From: Viridothelium virens
Lineage: Eukaryota > Ascomycota > Dothideomycetes > Trypetheliales > Trypetheliaceae
NCBI GenBank assembly: GCA_010094025.1
Contig: ML991826.1
Span: forward strand, 147,145 to 211,144
Length of the DNA stretch: 64,000 nucleotides
Direction of reading: 5' to 3'
Both the position numbers and the translations under genes were made by a program. The notes under the pieces were generated by a model that ran no database searches, had not been told where the DNA came from, and saw only the letters and a program-made list of their open reading frames with translations. Shown here in pieces: positions 45,501 to 56,753 of this stretch (position 1 is the stretch's first letter; each line of letters opens with the position of its first letter).

Positions 45501-46811
45501 ATGACAGAAAATCGTAGATGTTAGTAGTCGTTAGTAATTATGAGAACTTCTCAATATCTCCAGCTATGTGGTATTTGCTGCTAACCCTAGGTATTCTTCA
45601 TTCAGGAGTCTAAGTTACAAGCCGAAGCAACAAAGTGCTATTGGGCTTTTCCTGTAAGATCAGCATTCTGAATACACCACTTCGACCTGGTCAGAGTCAG
45701 TAAGCTGAAAAGCGGCTATCCTAAGCTTAATAGAGCATAAGAGCAGTGAAAGCCTGAGACCTATTTTGCACACGTTTTGTAAGCCATCCCACCTCTACGC
45801 CCACAAGCCATGAGCTGAGATACAAGACATGCCGCGCTTCTTGAGTACGAAGGATCAGTATCTGAACATCTCGGGATACGACGGAGCTGACAAAACTGTA
45901 GTGGAATCTTAAGCAGTGAATGCGGCTACAGCCGACATGAATAGACCGCGGCTGCTCTCCCTGGTCCCAGAATGACTCCTATAGACGCCGTCGACCGAAT
46001 CAAGAATAGGTCTTATAAGACTAGCGAATTCCGCAGAAACCGAAGCGGGTTACTCGAGGTTTCCGTAAAGTTGAGGCCGAAGCGACCGCCTACTTTGCTC
46101 CCGAAGTAAAGCGAAATTTTGGAGCCATTATGCAAGGCAATTACATAGCTGCCTTCCTGATACCCTACTATTGCATGATCACCGCTCAAATGAATCGGCT
46201 GAGACTGAGAACTTATCGATGACGGACTGAAAATATATCTTTCCTACGACTTGAAACATGTTGATAGGACGGAAAAAGGTACCGTCAGCAAACCTACCTA
46301 AGGGCAGCAGTGAGAATGGGTCGGACGGGCGTCTTCATGCCAATGCATGTCTCTACCTGAAGAAGATTTTGGACCCTTTTTTATATCGCAAAGGGGAAAC
46401 GCGTAGGGAAGATACAAATTTGATAGGCTGATTGGAAGCGTGCTTGAAGAATCGACTGTGCAGTGCGGTTCCCCGAGATCTGAGCCTTCATACTTTCCTT
46501 TTTGTAAACTTACTCTAGCTTTACCATCACAAGGACTTCACCTTTTCGGCTTTCAGCATGTCAGGCAAAGACATTATTTACTTATTTTGACAAGCGATTT
46601 CTTATCGGTTGCAGTGGAGAATTCGTCGAAATTTGAGGAGCTTTCTCGGTCCCTTTTTGACCGGCCTCGAAAAGCAGGGAGACGAAACCGGGTCATTGAG
46701 TTTGCCGCTCCAATTCTTGGACGTCCGGCTTCGAGAGTCGGAATCTTTAGACTAGCGACCTGTATAAGTACAGCGATTTTGGCGGTCTGCTAGCGACCTG
46801 AATGCAGTTTA
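45501..46811. other. Intergenic region between the NLR and GMC genes (convergent)
   Basis: This lies between two gene 3' ends. The frame at 46440-46793 (plus) has no recognisable motif. Nothing else is identified. Confidence 0.5.
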
Positions 46812-48732
46812 TCATAACTGAACGGACTCGGGGGCCAGCAACGGCCGTCCCCTGATGATATCGCATGCCCTTTCCGCCACCGCATACAGCGTACTCGTCA
46901 AGTGCCCATCAATCTGGTACGGTAGTACACTCGCATCAACAACCCTCACATTCCTCGTCCCGTACACCATCAGCTCCGGATCGACTACGCCCCCTAGCTC
47001 CCTCGCCATCATTGCACACGTTCCCAACGGGTGGGAATTCGTCCCATACGTCGCTTTCAGCCACGCCAACCATTGCGCGTCTGAAGCATCAATCGGCACA
47101 GTAGTGGTATTTGGTGCCGTTTCACGCGGCGCAATGTCTGCAAGCGGTGATGTGCGTGCGGCCTGTCGAGACTGGCGAGCGATGGCGGTCTGGAAGATCG
47201 CATCCTTATCGATCATGAAGTAATTGGGGTTGATGGCCGGTTGGGCGCTACCGTTGATGAACTGCGGAGTGATGTGCACGCTGCCGCGGGAGAAGGGGAG
47301 GAGGTCCCAGAAGGCGATCGAGAGGGCGGAAGGAAATGGAGCAGTGAGGATCTCAGCGACAGGGACGTGTTGGGTGAAGATAAGATCGGTTTGAAGGGTT
47401 AGTAGCTTTTCTTGGATGGCTTGGGTGGTGCTGTTGTTCGCTTGTGCGGCGATGCGGGAGGCATAGGTGGGGATTTGAGATCGGACGTAGGATTCGACGG
47501 CTGACGTGTTACTTCCGAAGAGGTCGTTCGCTGTGGCGAAAGTTCCGAAGGGGGGCCATTCTGTTGAACTGAGGTTCAGTGAAATAGTATAGGCCAGGAC
47601 CTGGTTAGCCTGGTCTTGGAGATTTTCACCGACCCCGGGAAGAGCAACTTTGGGTTGGATGCCATGACGATTGAGGATTTGAGGGTTGCCAACCCCGGAT
47701 TGTTCCAGAATGACAGGAGAGCGAAGCGAGCCAGCCGACAAAATGACTTCACGGGAAGCCCTGATAGTCTGTTTCGTACCGTCAGAGGCCGTGACGCGGA
47801 CACCACTTGCAGGGGAGCTAGAGCCGTAACCATATGGTTGGGGTTTGGCTTCATCCCAGACAAGTTGGTCTGCGGTTGTGAAAGTGTATGCATGAAGATT
47901 TTCCCGATCAGAGACTGGCCAGTAATAGGCCCTGGCAGCATCCGCTCTGATGTCGGCTGTGCGATTTAGGGTCCTTGGCCACACGTAGAAACCCCTCAAA
48001 TTTCCTGTGTTATCGTCCTGGAGCGTAGGGTATCCAAGCTTATTCCACGTTTGCCCAATAATGGCCGTGGTGTTCGCCGGCGCGTCGTGAATGCTCCAGC
48101 CTACAGCAAGGGGACCGTCGACACCATGGACAGAGGGCTCGTAAGTAATTCCATGAGCGGCCTGAGAAGGGGTTGGCGGCTGGATATGTTCGCTTTTCTT
48201 GTAATATGGCCAGAGAGAGGACCAGTTCCACCCAGCATTGCCGATTCCCTCCCATGCATCAATCTGTGCCGCCTCGGCACGAATATATGTTGCTCCTACT
48301 TCATGTTGAGTGATAGTCCGGAGGCTGGCCGCGGGGAACAGCTCCTGTCTGCCACCACGTTACGAGGATACGATCTCACCTACCATTTACTGTGCTTGTC
48401 CCTCCTAAAGCTTTTCCTGAATGCCATGTTGCTGTTCTATTATCGGAGTAGACTTGTGGTGTGCTGTTGTATGCATAATCTATGTCTGTAAAGAATGCTT
48501 CCCCGAAAGCGCTTGTGCTGGTCACAGCAGGATTGTTGAAGACTGACCCACCGGCCTCAATCACAGCAACGGTAACATTAGAGTCTTCGGACAATCGATT
48601 CGCTAATACAAGGCCGCAAGTGCCACCGCCAACGATGACGTAATCGTATTGCGGATTTTCTGGTTCAACTGAGGCTAAAGCCAGGGAAGCTGAAAGCGGA
48701 AGGGCGACCAAGAGCGAGAATGCAGACGGCAT
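46812..48732 (-). CDS. Secreted GMC-family FAD oxidoreductase
   Basis: There are two exons, 48732-48384 and 48295-46812, giving 610 residues. The intron (GTAGGTGAG to GAAGTAG) splits the first GMC signature and restores GKALGGTSTVNGATYIRA. The signal peptide is MPSAFSLLVALPLSASLALA. The FAD fold begins YDYVIVGGGTCGLVLANRL and continues to VAVIEAG. The second GMC signature is GSLRSPVILEQSGVG. The catalytic pair appears to be His538 (NSHPLGTCAMM) and His581 (DGHLTSTLYAVAERA), the His-His arrangement of glucose oxidase-like and aryl-alcohol oxidase enzymes. The many N-linked sites (NST, NTT, NLS) fit secretion. The protein oxidises an alcohol or sugar with oxygen or a quinone as acceptor; the substrate cannot be read from sequence. 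Confidence 0.92.
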
Positions 48733-50371
48733 TGTGTCAAAACGACTCGGCAGCCGAAGGTCGCAGACAGATGCAAACTATTGAAAAGCGTGCAGAGAAG
48801 ACTCGGGCGAACGTAGAGTTTTGATGAAAAGGATCTTCGTCCAAATTAAATATTGTCGGTCTGTTCACGGGGCGCACATGGAGTGATGGTGCCGAAATCC
48901 TTCGCGGGCACGTAAACTATCACCAGAGTAGGAGAGATCTACGGAACTCGACCCGTCCTCAGATGAGACGGAGTGTTAGACGAAGTCTACAGTTTGGCTT
49001 GTAGGCTGATCGTCTCTAGGACTCATGCCTCCTGATGCGGGGCGAGAGTCGTTCCGATTGGTGGCTCGCTCTTTCTCAATTACGATATGTAACGCCCCTT
49101 TCCAGAAATTCTAAACGATCCCAATGCTGACTCTAGAATTGCTTTTTCTGTGAGACGCTCAGAATGGGCGCCTAGTACAGGCAGTTTTCGATATACGAAA
49201 TTGCAGCATTGTCAAATCTATTTTTGTCGTATTGAGTATATCGTAGTATCGAAGCAACACGTGACTGTAGATGACTATTAGAAACTTTCTGATTAAGTAT
49301 TGGCGTAGGAAACTAATTTACCTACCTTAATCATGGAGCTAAGGTGTCAAGGTCTACTGACCTTCAATAAGCTTTCGAGATCCAATTATACGTAAGACAG
49401 TAATCTTTATGCTGGGGAATCGGGGCCGTTCTCACTTTGGCCAATTTTATCATCCATCGGGTAAATGCACGAATCCATTATCTTATCTGATTTCCCCTGA
49501 AAGAGATGCACTCGCTTATTTGCCTCCATTAGGTAAGCTCATAACCAAAAAAGGAAAACGGTACGACAACAACCCACCAACCGACGCGCTGGGGAATCGG
49601 GGGCCATATTTACATTTCATTTCTACAATTCCCGCTGACAATCGTTTTGACGCTTCGTGCCCAACAGCCAACCGTCAGAGGCTTTGCGTATTCATACTGT
49701 ACCAGATACACGAGAAGACACGAAACTGAGCTCTACTCGTTTTATAGCCACCTCAATATTTCGAGATACTATCCCACTATTATTAGTCTCATTGTATGTT
49801 GCGTATGTGGACTGTCGAACCGAAAAAATTCGGCCGCCAAGGTGGCCAGCTCTAGACTTTGAAGATGAAGTCGAGCTCACCGGTGAGCCCCAGCCGTCCT
49901 GAGGCTGGTGGCGGTATGTACTGCCCATCGAGCTTATTTCCTCTTCCAGTCTCGAGCCTCCAACGCCCTCGAAATCATAGCGCAACGTATCGTGCATAAG
50001 CGAGAATGGCGACGTTTCAACCTTCTCTCAGCGGCTAACACCAAGCTCTTTTGATGAATAAGGGCGCTGTTCAGATGAATACATACAAGGGACTGGCAAT
50101 GATCTGATCCTTGCCGGTTTCCCGGTAAGGTTCGGGCTGCGATTCCGATTGGTGAGCATCTCAATCAGTCAAGTCTTGCGAACAAGATCTTGGCACTCCA
50201 TCTGGGCGTGCAAACTTATGATCTGCTGCGGCTGAGAGGTCGACACATGGCTAGTTAAGTCGAATCTCTTTCCTTTCTCAATGTTCGCTCTTTATCTCTC
50301 GTTAATGTCCTAAGGTCTAATTTTTTTTCTTTTCCGCGTAGCGTGTTGTGTGGTCTTTCAGAGTTGAGCAG
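48733..50371. other. Intergenic region with a short direct repeat
   Basis: This is a divergent promoter region between the GMC gene and the large surface-protein gene. A direct repeat GCTGGGGAATCGGGG occurs at 49411 and again at about 49588. I see no gene and cannot assign the repeat to an element. Confidence 0.45.
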
Positions 50372-53300
50372 ATGTCATCAACAGTCGTTCATTTTGGAAG
50401 AATGTCGAAGCTCGTTTTCTTCTTTTCTTTCCTGTCGTTCTTTCAATTAATTGTCGCAACAACTTATGGTAAGCTCCCCGACTAAAGGCGTCTTTTGGAG
50501 GGCAATATTGACTATCTGTAGACAGCAGCAAAATTCTGCCGACTATTAACGCGTCGAGCATTTCAAATGGCACCAGTTCTGCGGCAAGCATCACTTCTTC
50601 TACCATATATTCGTCATCCTCCACGACAAGTGCGACCTCGCAGTCTTCCACGAGTCAAGCGCGCCTTGGTGATTTGATTGCAAGCGGCCTGGAAATAAGC
50701 CACGAGACGCAACAGCCTTCGGATTCTTCAACTGCTGTTGTTTTGCCTCCCACGAATACTAGCTCAAGTTTTTCTCGGCAGCGAGCTTCTTCATACAGCA
50801 CCGTTCGAAGCAATTCTGCTTCTCCCGCTCCGATTATTGGTAGCTACAACACATCTAGGTCCATCTCGGTCTCGCATACGGTGTCACCCAGCAACAGCAG
50901 CCTCCGCACCTCTCTCTCAGTCACTACTTCTACTCCTCTTGGAGCTTTTACCACTCTGCTCTCAACAGCAACATGGTCTACAAACAGCAGTTCCGGCACA
51001 CCGATTAGAGCCACAAGTGCCATTCCCGGTACCTCCAACGTTACCCTATCTTCGGTCACGGCAGCACCTGGTAATAGCACAGCCAAGGGAGCGTCAGCGG
51101 CACATGTATTCGAGAGTCAACGGCCAAGGAACTCAACCACTAACCTACCTATTACTACGAGCACCCACATTGGGAACATGACAGGAAACAGTAGTATCGA
51201 GTTCTCGAACTGCTGGAGCCAATGGTCTTCTTTTTGGGCTTCAAACTACTCATTAAATTCACCCTACTTCACAACTATCGGCTCGGGTACAGGTCCTGAT
51301 GTTACAACTATAACTCAGCTGACGACCAGGTTTGGGTATTCGTTCTTTACAACGACTGAACCCGGAGTGACCACCACCACAGTAACTTCTGCCGCCGCTG
51401 GCTTTGGCCTGTCCACCTACACGTCGATAATCACTAGTCAGGTAATTTCATCGCTTCTGGCAACCGGTTTGAGTACAGAGTCCCCAGGCGATGTCGTTAC
51501 GTGGGCGACGGGAACAACTGCTGTCTTGACCACTCCTACCATCAATATCAGTACGCCTGCTTGCACACTTCCTCCTGGGCCTATCATGCAATGCCAATCA
51601 CAATGGGATGCCTACAGCTCTGCTCAATTTGCCCAAATCTCCTGGCCCTCAACATCTCTTTGCACTGCTAGCAACACTTCGATATGCGACGCGGCGACAC
51701 AATCATGGCTTCAAAGTCAAGTCAATAGCATTGGTAGTGTCCAAGGATTACCAAAGCCGTTTTGCACGCAGGCCTCAATTGGAGTTCCCTTGTGCACCTC
51801 ATTGCAGGACAAGTATATTTCCGACTGGCTGTTCAGTTCTGCCTTTCAGTTCAATGCTCCCTACGATGAGAGTGGAGCAGGTACGGTTTACACTGCGTTG
51901 ACAACCGACGGCTCTGTCTCGTGGACAAGCTACTGGCCCACAACTACCTCTCTGGCCCCCGGTTGCAGTTTGGGTTGCGCGCGATGTGCAGTTACGGGCG
52001 GAACAGTGCGCCTAATCTATTGGCCAGAAACAGCAACAGCTACTGGTAATGCAAGCGTTACGCCTCGTACTGCAGCCAGTAACAACACGGGTCCACTCAC
52101 AGCCTACGCCTTTGGAACATCTTTCGTTTCACCAACAGTATACATTTCGTACGGTAGTATTTATGCTTCAGACTCGTGTTCTGGGGTTGGAACAACACAT
52201 GGCGCTACGATCCTTGCTCTTGCCAATTCTTCGCAGCTCTCCAGCATCTACGCAACATGGACGTCCGTTTATGCTGAAACGGCCTCTTTTGACATTGCCG
52301 ACTTGAACACGCCAGTGCCCGACAGTATCTACGACAGACAGCCACGATGTGCTTTGGACTACCGCTCTTGGGTCTATGATGGCCCTTCTTCAATCAACAA
52401 TACATATCCCGGATGCCCTAGAAGCCGTCCCTATGAGCCAGTTCTTGTAGTTCCATCCTCTCTGCTTGTCAGTGTGGATCCTCTATGGTCGACATGCTCA
52501 GCGGATATTCGAGGGCTGTACGACCCACCCTACGCTTTGACTCCTGGTACGGCACCGGCAGCCCCTACTCCGATGGGAGACCCTACTGGAGTACCTGCAG
52601 CTCCTGGCCCAGCGCCACAGACGAGTTTGCCTGTGGCCACGCTGGCAAGCGACCAGTTACCGACTGCAACACCTGGCAACCCAGTCGCATCAGCAGATCC
52701 ACCGACTAAGACGAACCCTTCCAATGGTAATGCGGGCAGCAGCGATCCAGGCAGTGGTAATGGTGGAGGAGACCCAGGCGCAGGCAGTGTCGCGGCGAGT
52801 ATTGCATCGGTGATCATTGGTGGTGGTGGTGGTGGAAAACCCAATCCTGCTTCATCCCGTGCAGGCCAACCAGTTCCAGGAACTCCCGCTACAGGCAGTG
52901 GTGGATCTGGCGGAAATGCAGGCTCTGCAGTTGGGGGAGGCATTGCAAGCATATTACAAGGAGCAACACCTTCAGCAGGCGATGCTTCAGATCCAGGTCA
53001 ATCTTCTCAATCCGATCCCGGCTCAGGCATCCCAAATTCGGGCTCTGGTAACGCTGGATCTGGTTCGAGCGGCGCAGGAAGTAGTGGCACTAGTGATCCT
53101 GGTTCGGCAGGAAGTGGGACTGGAAGTGGGACTGGAAGTGCGGGATCTGGCTCATCTGGCGAGCAAGGCACGGGGAGTGGAGATTCTGGAGATCCTGGCT
53201 CAGTGGAGAGCGGTCCAGCAGGTGATTCTTCAAATACAGGGAACACAGGAGGTGGAGGTCCAGACGGAAGTTCAGGCGATCCTGAATCTCCCAGCAGTGA

Positions 53301-55467
53301 TGGCGCTACAGCTTCTGGTACAAGCAGTGGCTCCGGGATAAACGCAGGTCCCGGTGGAGATCCTAAATCAGGCTCTGGGACTACCTCAAGCTCCAGTACA
53401 CAAGAAGGCTCGGATTCGAGCACTGGCACTGGCACTGGCTCTGGCTCTGGCTCTGGCTCAGGCTCTGGCTCAGAATCTGGCTCGGGCACAGGCTCGGGCT
53501 CAGGGACCGGAGTGGGATCCAGCTCAGAATCCGGCGCTGGATCTGGCTCTGATCCGGGTTCAGAACCGTCAAGTACTGGTAATGAAAATGCTCCTGAACC
53601 CAACCCAAACAATCCGGAGACCAATCTTCCCTCAACAATCCCAGTGCCCCCGCTCAATCCAGCAGCGCCAGCTCCAACCGCTCCTCTAGGCACCATTGGA
53701 GGCCAGCCCGTGTATGCAAATCCATCAAACTCCGGAGGCGTTGTCATCGCGGGGCAAACCGTGCAGCCTGGCGACAGCACCATCATCCAAAATACCCCAG
53801 TTTCTCTTGGTTCCAGCGGTCTAGTGTATGGCGGCGTCCCTACTCCCGCAGCTGATGGTGCAACACCCGCCGCGGCGTTCACGGTCGGCGGACAGGCATA
53901 CACGGCACAAAGCAACAGCCCACTTGTTGTGGCTGGCCAAACGCTTTCTCCAGGCGGCCCTGCAGCAACCTTCAGTGGCCAGGTCGTGAGCTTGGCGCCT
54001 GCTGGCGTTGTCGTAGGAGGCAGCACCGTCGTGTACTCTGCTCCTGCAGCTCCCTCAGCTGCGGTCTTCACAGCTGGAGGTCAGACCTACGCTGCGCAAG
54101 GTGGCACCCCTCTAATAATGTCCGGCCAGACATTATCCCAAGGCGGCTCAGCGGCCACTATAGGTGGTCAGCTTGTCAGCTTGGGGAGTTCTGGTGTTGT
54201 ACTCGGCGGCAGTACGATTGCGTATTCTGCTCCGACGGCTGCTTCAGCGGCAGTCTTCACAGCGGGAGGCCAGACGTATACTGCACAAGATGGGACGCCA
54301 TTTGTGGTATCAGGACACAGTCTATCAGTTGGCGGCCCTGTCGCAACAGTAAATGGGCAGGTCATCAGCATGGCAAGCTCGGGTGTTGTAGTCGGCGGCA
54401 GCGTGGTGCCATTTTCGGCTGCGCCAACACCTGCAGCGGTCGTGTCTGGCGCTGTCATCACGCTCGGGCCAGGATCAGCCTACACTGCTGCCGAGACTGG
54501 AGGAACGGTGGTGCTGGGTGGGCAGACAATCTCGGCGGGCGGCTCGGCGGCGGTCCTATCTGGTAAGACGATATCTGTTGCTCCTTCTGGAGTCGTTGTG
54601 GATGGATCTATGATTGGGTTCTCTAGCTTGCCCAACGCGGCTGTTACAGGAAACAGAGAAGAAGTGGCGACTTTTACCGATGCCAATGGACATACGCATA
54701 CTGTAGCCGAGTCGCCTGACTCTTCAAGTGCTGCGGTTGTGGATGGAAGCGTAGCTCTTACAAGAGGAGGATTGCCTGTGACTGTCAATGGCAAGACCTT
54801 GAGCCTCGGATCCAGTGGTATCGTGATTGATGGATCAAGCACAGCTGCGTTCTCTCCAGCGGCACCTACTGGAGCTGGAGTAGAAGTCGCGACATTTACC
54901 GGTGCCAATGGGCAAACAGGCACAATCGTCGAATATCCCGGGTCCTCGGGTGTAGCCGTCGTGAATGGCAAGGTGACGCTTACTGAAGGCGGCTCTGCTG
55001 TCACTACCGATGGAGCGACCCTGAGTCTTGGGCCCAGCGGTATCGTTGTTGATGGCACAAGCACTGCTTCATTCTCTATCCCGGCTGGCGAAGAGATTGC
55101 AACTTTCACGGACGCAGGTGGGCATACAGAGACAGCAATCGAGTTACCTGGTGCCACTGGCATTGCGATAGTTGATGGGAGTATAACCCTGACCAGGGGT
55201 GGTCTCCCAGCTGTAGTCGGTGGTGAGACGCTAAGTCTTGGATCAAGCGGACTGGTTGTGGATGGAAGCAGCACCGCTGTCTTCGGGGGCGTCTCTACTG
55301 AGTCTACTGGAGCTGGTGATTCTGTATCTTCGACATCTCAAGGTTCTTCCTCGTCAGCAACGGGTGCCTCGACCTCTACGGCATGGAGGACGCAATACCC
55401 CTCTGCTTTACTAAGTTTCCTGCTATTTTTCAGTGTTGCATGGGTCGCTCTATTGGGGAGGATGTAA
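50372..55467 (+). CDS. Giant Ser/Thr-Gly-rich cell-surface protein with tandem repeats
   Basis: There are two exons, 50372-50468 and 50522-55467, giving 1680 residues. Met1 or Met11 starts a hydrophobic signal (KLVFFFSFLSFFQLIVA). Residues about 35-180 are Ser/Thr-rich. Residues about 180-640 are a Cys-containing region (CTLPPGPIMQCQSQWDAYSS; LGCARCAVTGGTVRL). Residues about 760-1080 are Gly/Ser/Pro-rich low-complexity sequence. Residues about 1090-1620 hold about eight diverged repeats of 60-70 residues, built on GGQTYTAQ, GQTLSPGG and SSGVVVGGS motifs. The C-terminus is a Ser/Thr spacer and hydrophobic tail (ALLSFLLFFSVAWVALLG), consistent with a GPI anchor. The architecture suggests a wall-attached adhesin or mucin. 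The function is inferred from architecture only; I do not recognise a named family. Confidence 0.85.
52730..53590 (+). repeat. Gly/Ser-coding low-complexity tract
   Basis: In-frame short tandem units occur inside the large surface-protein gene. They include GGTGGTGGTGGT at about 52820, GGAAGTGGGACT units at about 53111-53135, and GGCTCTGGCTCT hexamers at about 53432-53475. Such arrays often vary in copy number between strains. Confidence 0.8.
53690..55290 (+). repeat. About eight tandem protein-coding repeats of 60-70 codons
   Basis: Each unit contains a G-G-Q/N-G-x-T opening strand, a central AGQTLS/GKTLS motif and a closing SSGVVVGG or SSGIVIDG motif followed by S-T. The first half of the array uses the GGQTYTAQ form and the last three units the VATFTDANGHT form, so two subfamilies are joined in one array. 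Boundaries are approximate. Confidence 0.75.
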
Positions 55468-55729
55468 TTCGAGCCTCTACATGCATAATGTCTTATTGCC
55501 TCAGCGTTCAGCGACAATTCCCGTTTTACTTTGTATGAGTAATGTAGCATGACCTAGGCTGATTCAAAAGTTGGCAAATATTGAAAATCGCTAATGGCTT
55601 TCGACTTGCAATGAGCCGACGAACCTGCGTGCAGCAATGTAGTCGAGTACCTATCGAAGGCGACGTACACTTTCATCAGTCGATGAGATGTCATGATCGT
55701 GCATCTTTTGTGGACGCATTATTCCACAA

Positions 55730-56250
55730 TCATTCTCCATCGAGTGCAGAATTAGCTAGGGCATCTGCTTCGCTGTTGTCTTCCCTTGGGATCAGCCAAA
55801 ATTCGCATTCGACGCCACCATCATCACCGTACTCCATTTCATCCAATGTATCATGAATCTCCTTGAGTTTCTCAAAAGCGTGAAATCCTCATGGCAGATT
55901 TCGCGAATGATTTCCAGAGCCTTTGAGAGCGCTTCAGTCTCAGCACGGCTGCTTGTCTGGGGAATACTCGAATCGATAAGTCCGCAGACGTTGTGCTTCG
56001 ACTCCGGGCCAAACCATATACCGTACGAGGCTTTAGCAGACGGGCTTCCGTTGTTCCGGCATGCTCCGTCGATGCGGACAACCATTGAATGTGCATTTAC
56101 ATGAACACCTGCGGCATAACTAAAAAGCCGATGCTGTGTGATTTGCTTCTCCTGATCGTAGGCGAGGAGACCAACAGATTGTACTTCACGCGCACGATAT
56201 ATCTTGTCAGGCAGCCAGAGGCGGCTAAGCTCTTCTCCGTAGTCGTCCAT
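55730..56250 (-). pseudogene. Broken RNase H-domain gene with internal deletion
   Basis: The minus frame from 56250 reads a leader and then the RNase HI start VVRIDGACRNNGSPSAKASY and QTSSRAETEALSKALEII, carrying the first catalytic Asp and the Glu. After EICHEDF the frame is lost. A second frame then gives FEKLKEIHDTLDEMEYG, CEFWLIPREDNSEADALAN and a stop at 55730, which is a normal RNase H C-terminus with its last Asp. The middle segment that should carry the third catalytic Asp (TDS-type motif, about 40-45 residues) is absent, and no GT donor is available to explain it as an intron. I infer a deletion with frameshift. The upstream start is also uncertain. Confidence 0.75.
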
Positions 56251-56753
56251 GCTTCGTCAAGCGAGTGCCTGAGAGTCACTGTGCTTGATCGCTAGGAAAT
56301 ATGCAAACAATAGCCCTGGGTGCGTTCACAGTGTGGTACGAGCTATGGAGGCTGGGATATAGAAGGAAATCATAAAGCAAAACGATAGTGCAATATTTGG
56401 GAAGCGAGGGTACTCTAGGCGTGCAATCCGCCCGGCCTTACCTAAACTCTTCCCCGCCTCGCCTAGCTCCGCTGCATTGACCTGTACATCCATCCCTCCT
56501 TAGGGTTCCGGGACTAGGCCTCGAAAGACTATCAATTTGAAGCCTTGGCTGATCATCGTGTCGCTTCCTCGCAAAATATGATTGGTGAGTACGAATGACT
56601 GTGATGACATCATGGCGCAACCTGGTTCATGATAAAAGAATTGTAGACCAACAAAAGATAAAAGGGGAGCAGGCTTGCTACTATTCTCAAGAATAGAATA
56701 ATTCACACAAATTGCCTAATATATCTAAGGCTATACTTGTAGAAGACTCTTGC
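56251..56753. other. Intergenic region
   Basis: No gene is seen. Short minus-strand frames at 56438-56706 lack motifs. Confidence 0.5.

Noticed and set aside
46440-46793. Possible 117-codon gene between the NLR and GMC genes
   Set aside because: The translation has no recognisable features; it lies in a convergent 3' spacer.
53007-54071. Long minus-strand open frame (354 codons) opposite the Gly/Ser-rich tract
   Set aside because: It is the antisense shadow of a GC-rich repetitive coding tract; its Pro/Glu-rich translation has no independent motif.
52730-55290. CRISPR-like periodicity
   Set aside because: The periodicity is in-frame protein repeat structure in a eukaryotic gene, without constant repeats and unique spacers.
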